Origin: Thermoplasmatota archaeon
GTDB lineage: Archaea > Thermoplasmatota > Thermoplasmata > RBG-16-68-12 > JAJISG01
Length of the DNA: 7,483 nucleotides
Assembly (NCBI GenBank): GCA_022848835.1
Contig: JAJISG010000062.1
Coordinates: forward strand, 1 to 7,483
Direction: 5' to 3'
In this document: positions 6,260-7,483 of the stretch, one piece after another
How positions within the stretch are numbered: position 1 is the stretch's first letter
How the letters are laid out: each line of letters begins with the position of its first letter
The notes under the pieces: model-generated
What the model was told of the DNA's origin: nothing
Seen by the model: the letters and a program-made list of their open reading frames with translations, nothing else
Database searches by the model: none
Translations under genes and position numbers: made by a program

Positions 6260-7306
6260 GTGAAGGCTCTGATACTGCCCTTCCCCAGCACATCATCCTC
6301 TGGGAAGACCGCCCAAGGCATTATCCACATGGTTAAGTCGACGGCGATGAAACTGGGGCTCGATGTGGGCCTGTTGCCCGATGAGGACACACATCTGCAG
6401 AAGGCTGACCTCATCATGGTTATTGGCAGCGACAGAGACATCCTGAGGGCGTTCCAGGATTATGGGGACGCCAGCGTCCCCATCCTGGGCATCAGCGATG
6501 CGCGGGGATCCGCGTTTCTGACCGATGTCCCCCTCAGCGGCTTGCAGGATGGGCTCAGACAGGTGTCCAAGGGAGAGTACCGATTGGAGGTCTGCAACCG
6601 CCTGGCTGTCCGGGTGGACGATCACCAACTCCCATCTGCCCTCAATGAAGTGGCCATATTTCCGGCCAAGACGGCGGTTCTGATGGAGTACAAGCTGTCG
6701 GTGGATGGTGAGGAGGTCTATCGGGACTACAGCGACGGTCTGATCATCGCGACGCCCACAGGCTCCTCCGCATATGCCATGTCCGCCGGGGGACCACTAG
6801 TTCTCCCCCAGTCCAGCGTCTTCGTGCTGGTCTCCGTCAACTCCATGGACATCTCGAGGCGACCCCTGGTAGTCCCAGACGCCTCCCTCATCGAGATCTC
6901 GGAGGTCAGCGCGCGCTCCGACTGCGAAGTGATTATCGACGGCCTCTGCCGGGAGAAGGTGGAGGATCGAGTGGAAATTCGTAGTGGCAAGACGGGAAGC
7001 CTTGTCAGGATTGACGGCGGGTCCCCCAAGAGGATGGAGGCCATTCGGCGTATCAGGTCCATGGAGGAGATTATGAAGATGCCTCCCAGCGCGAAGCTGG
7101 TCCTGAAGACGATCGAGTACGAGGGGCCTCTGACAGCCCGAGAGGTCGGCTCCAAGACCCTCCTGCCGTCGAGGACTGTCCGCCACGCCATCTCAATCCT
7201 TCTGCGGAGCGGTCTCGTAGGTCGGTCTCCACAACTCAGGGACCTACGCTCCGACATCTTCTATATTCTTTCGCAGGAGGCTGAAGAGAAGCAGGAGACG
7301 CGTTAA
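6260..7306 (+). CDS. NAD-kinase-family protein with altered GGDGT motif, fused to winged helix
   Basis: The 348-residue protein has a NAD(H) kinase fold over about 1-265: beta strand ALILPF and a first helix, then LIMVIGSDRDILRA, VPILGISDARGSAFLTDV, ALNEV at 127-131 (nucleotide-binding Asn-Glu), DGLIIATPTGSSAY at 159-172, SAGGPLV, RRPLVVP and VIIDG with Asp227. NAD kinases make NADP from NAD and ATP. The phosphate-binding, catalytic GGDGT motif is GSDRD here (56-60): the aspartate stays but the second and third glycine positions and the final Thr are changed, so activity is uncertain. Residues about 273-338 resemble a winged helix (TAREVGSKTLLPSRTVRHAISILLRSGLV), ending in an acidic tail. It may be a working kinase with an added domain or an NAD(P)-sensing regulator. 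GTG 6260 fits the kinase length and the TATA-like element; ATG 6203 and TTG 6161 are alternatives. Confidence 0.82.
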   Translation: MKALILPFPSTSSSGKTAQGIIHMVKSTAMKLGLDVGLLPDEDTHLQKADLIMVIGSDRDILRAFQDYGDASVPILGISDARGSAFLTDVPLSGLQDGLRQVSKGEYRLEVCNRLAVRVDDHQLPSALNEVAIFPAKTAVLMEYKLSVDGEEVYRDYSDGLIIATPTGSSAYAMSAGGPLVLPQSSVFVLVSVNSMDISRRPLVVPDASLIEISEVSARSDCEVIIDGLCREKVEDRVEIRSGKTGSLVRIDGGSPKRMEAIRRIRSMEEIMKMPPSAKLVLKTIEYEGPLTAREVGSKTLLPSRTVRHAISILLRSGLVGRSPQLRDLRSDIFYILSQEAEEKQETR

Positions 7307-7399
7307 GACAGGCATATCTTGCCGCCGCTACGTTGTGAGACGACTACCTTGCCTCCATCATCACCTATTTGGGATAGACCACCCTCAAAAGCTACCAGT

Positions 7400-7483
7400 A
7401 TGGCATCGGATGAGGCGTCAACCGGCCCCAGAGGCGTAGAGGACATCCTCCGGGAAGGAGGTTTCACCGGCTTCCATCGGAAG
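7400..7483 (+). CDS. Start of an unidentified gene, cut by window end
   Basis: From ATG 7400 the frame is open for 28 codons to the last base of the window (MASDEASTGPRGVEDILREG, then GFTGFHRK). It follows the NAD-kinase-like gene after a 93-bp spacer in which I see no gene, no clear terminator and only a weak AT-rich TATTT at 7366-7370. An amphipathic stretch ending in G-F-x-x-F-H-x-K vaguely recalls the segment before the first membrane helix of some sugar-transporter-type MFS proteins, but nothing else supports this. It may also not be a gene at all. Confidence 0.4.
   Translation, partial: MASDEASTGPRGVEDILREGGFTGFHRK

Noticed and set aside
6163..6336. A 57-codon frame from GTG 6163 on the + strand (MPRRSGVLDHWGPDASECIR and on)
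   Set aside because: It overlaps the N-terminus and TATA-like element of the NAD-kinase-like gene, has no spaced ribosome binding site and resembles no family.
5794..6441. A 215-residue version of the small coiled-coil gene
   Set aside because: The extra 122 residues are antisense to the NAD-kinase-like gene and cross both promoters; ATG 6075 fits the TATA box.

Overview
The window is archaeal chromosomal DNA of fairly high GC content, and every gene I can name is a chromosomal housekeeping or metabolic gene. The archaeal assignment rests on four things: the L30e–NusA pair that normally follows the RNA polymerase genes in archaea, an archaeal-type KsgA, a COG1340-type archaeal coiled-coil protein, and TATA-box promoters about 26-27 bp upstream of start codons (leaderless transcripts). 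Arginine is coded largely by AGG/AGA. A euryarchaeal, possibly Thermoplasmatota-like, source is my guess; no single marker here proves it. No mobile elements, CRISPR arrays, tRNA or rRNA genes are visible.

Left block, + strand, 1-3556. The C-terminal part of ribosomal protein L30e is followed by NusA (two KH domains) and then, after a 72-bp gap, by rRNA dimethyladenosine transferase KsgA/RsmA. In many archaea rpsL (S12) and rpsG (S7) follow nusA; here they do not. Next come a long coiled-coil protein and a sugar-1-phosphate nucleotidyltransferase with a left-handed beta-helix tail (GDP-mannose-pyrophosphorylase type), which overlaps or nearly touches it. The block covers translation, rRNA maturation and activated-sugar supply.

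Middle block, - strand, 6075 down to 3559. A 93-residue coiled-coil protein, mevalonate kinase and imidazolonepropionase (HutI) are tightly packed and look like one operon. It is read from a strong TATA box at 6096-6107 and starts as a leaderless message. HutI ends only 2 bp from the end of the convergent nucleotidyltransferase gene. Isoprenoid-lipid synthesis and histidine breakdown are thus placed under one promoter.

Right block, + strand, 6260-7483. Divergent from the operon is a NAD-kinase-family protein with two unusual traits: the usual GGDGT phosphate-binding motif reads GSDRD, and a winged-helix DNA-binding-like domain is fused to the C-terminus. It has its own TATA-like element 27 bp before a GTG start. 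The 184-bp divergent spacer (6076-6259) also holds an imperfectly explained inverted repeat. After a 93-bp spacer the first 28 codons of a further gene begin at 7400 and run off the window. The NAD-kinase-like/winged-helix fusion with its divergent promoter region is the best candidate for undescribed biology here.
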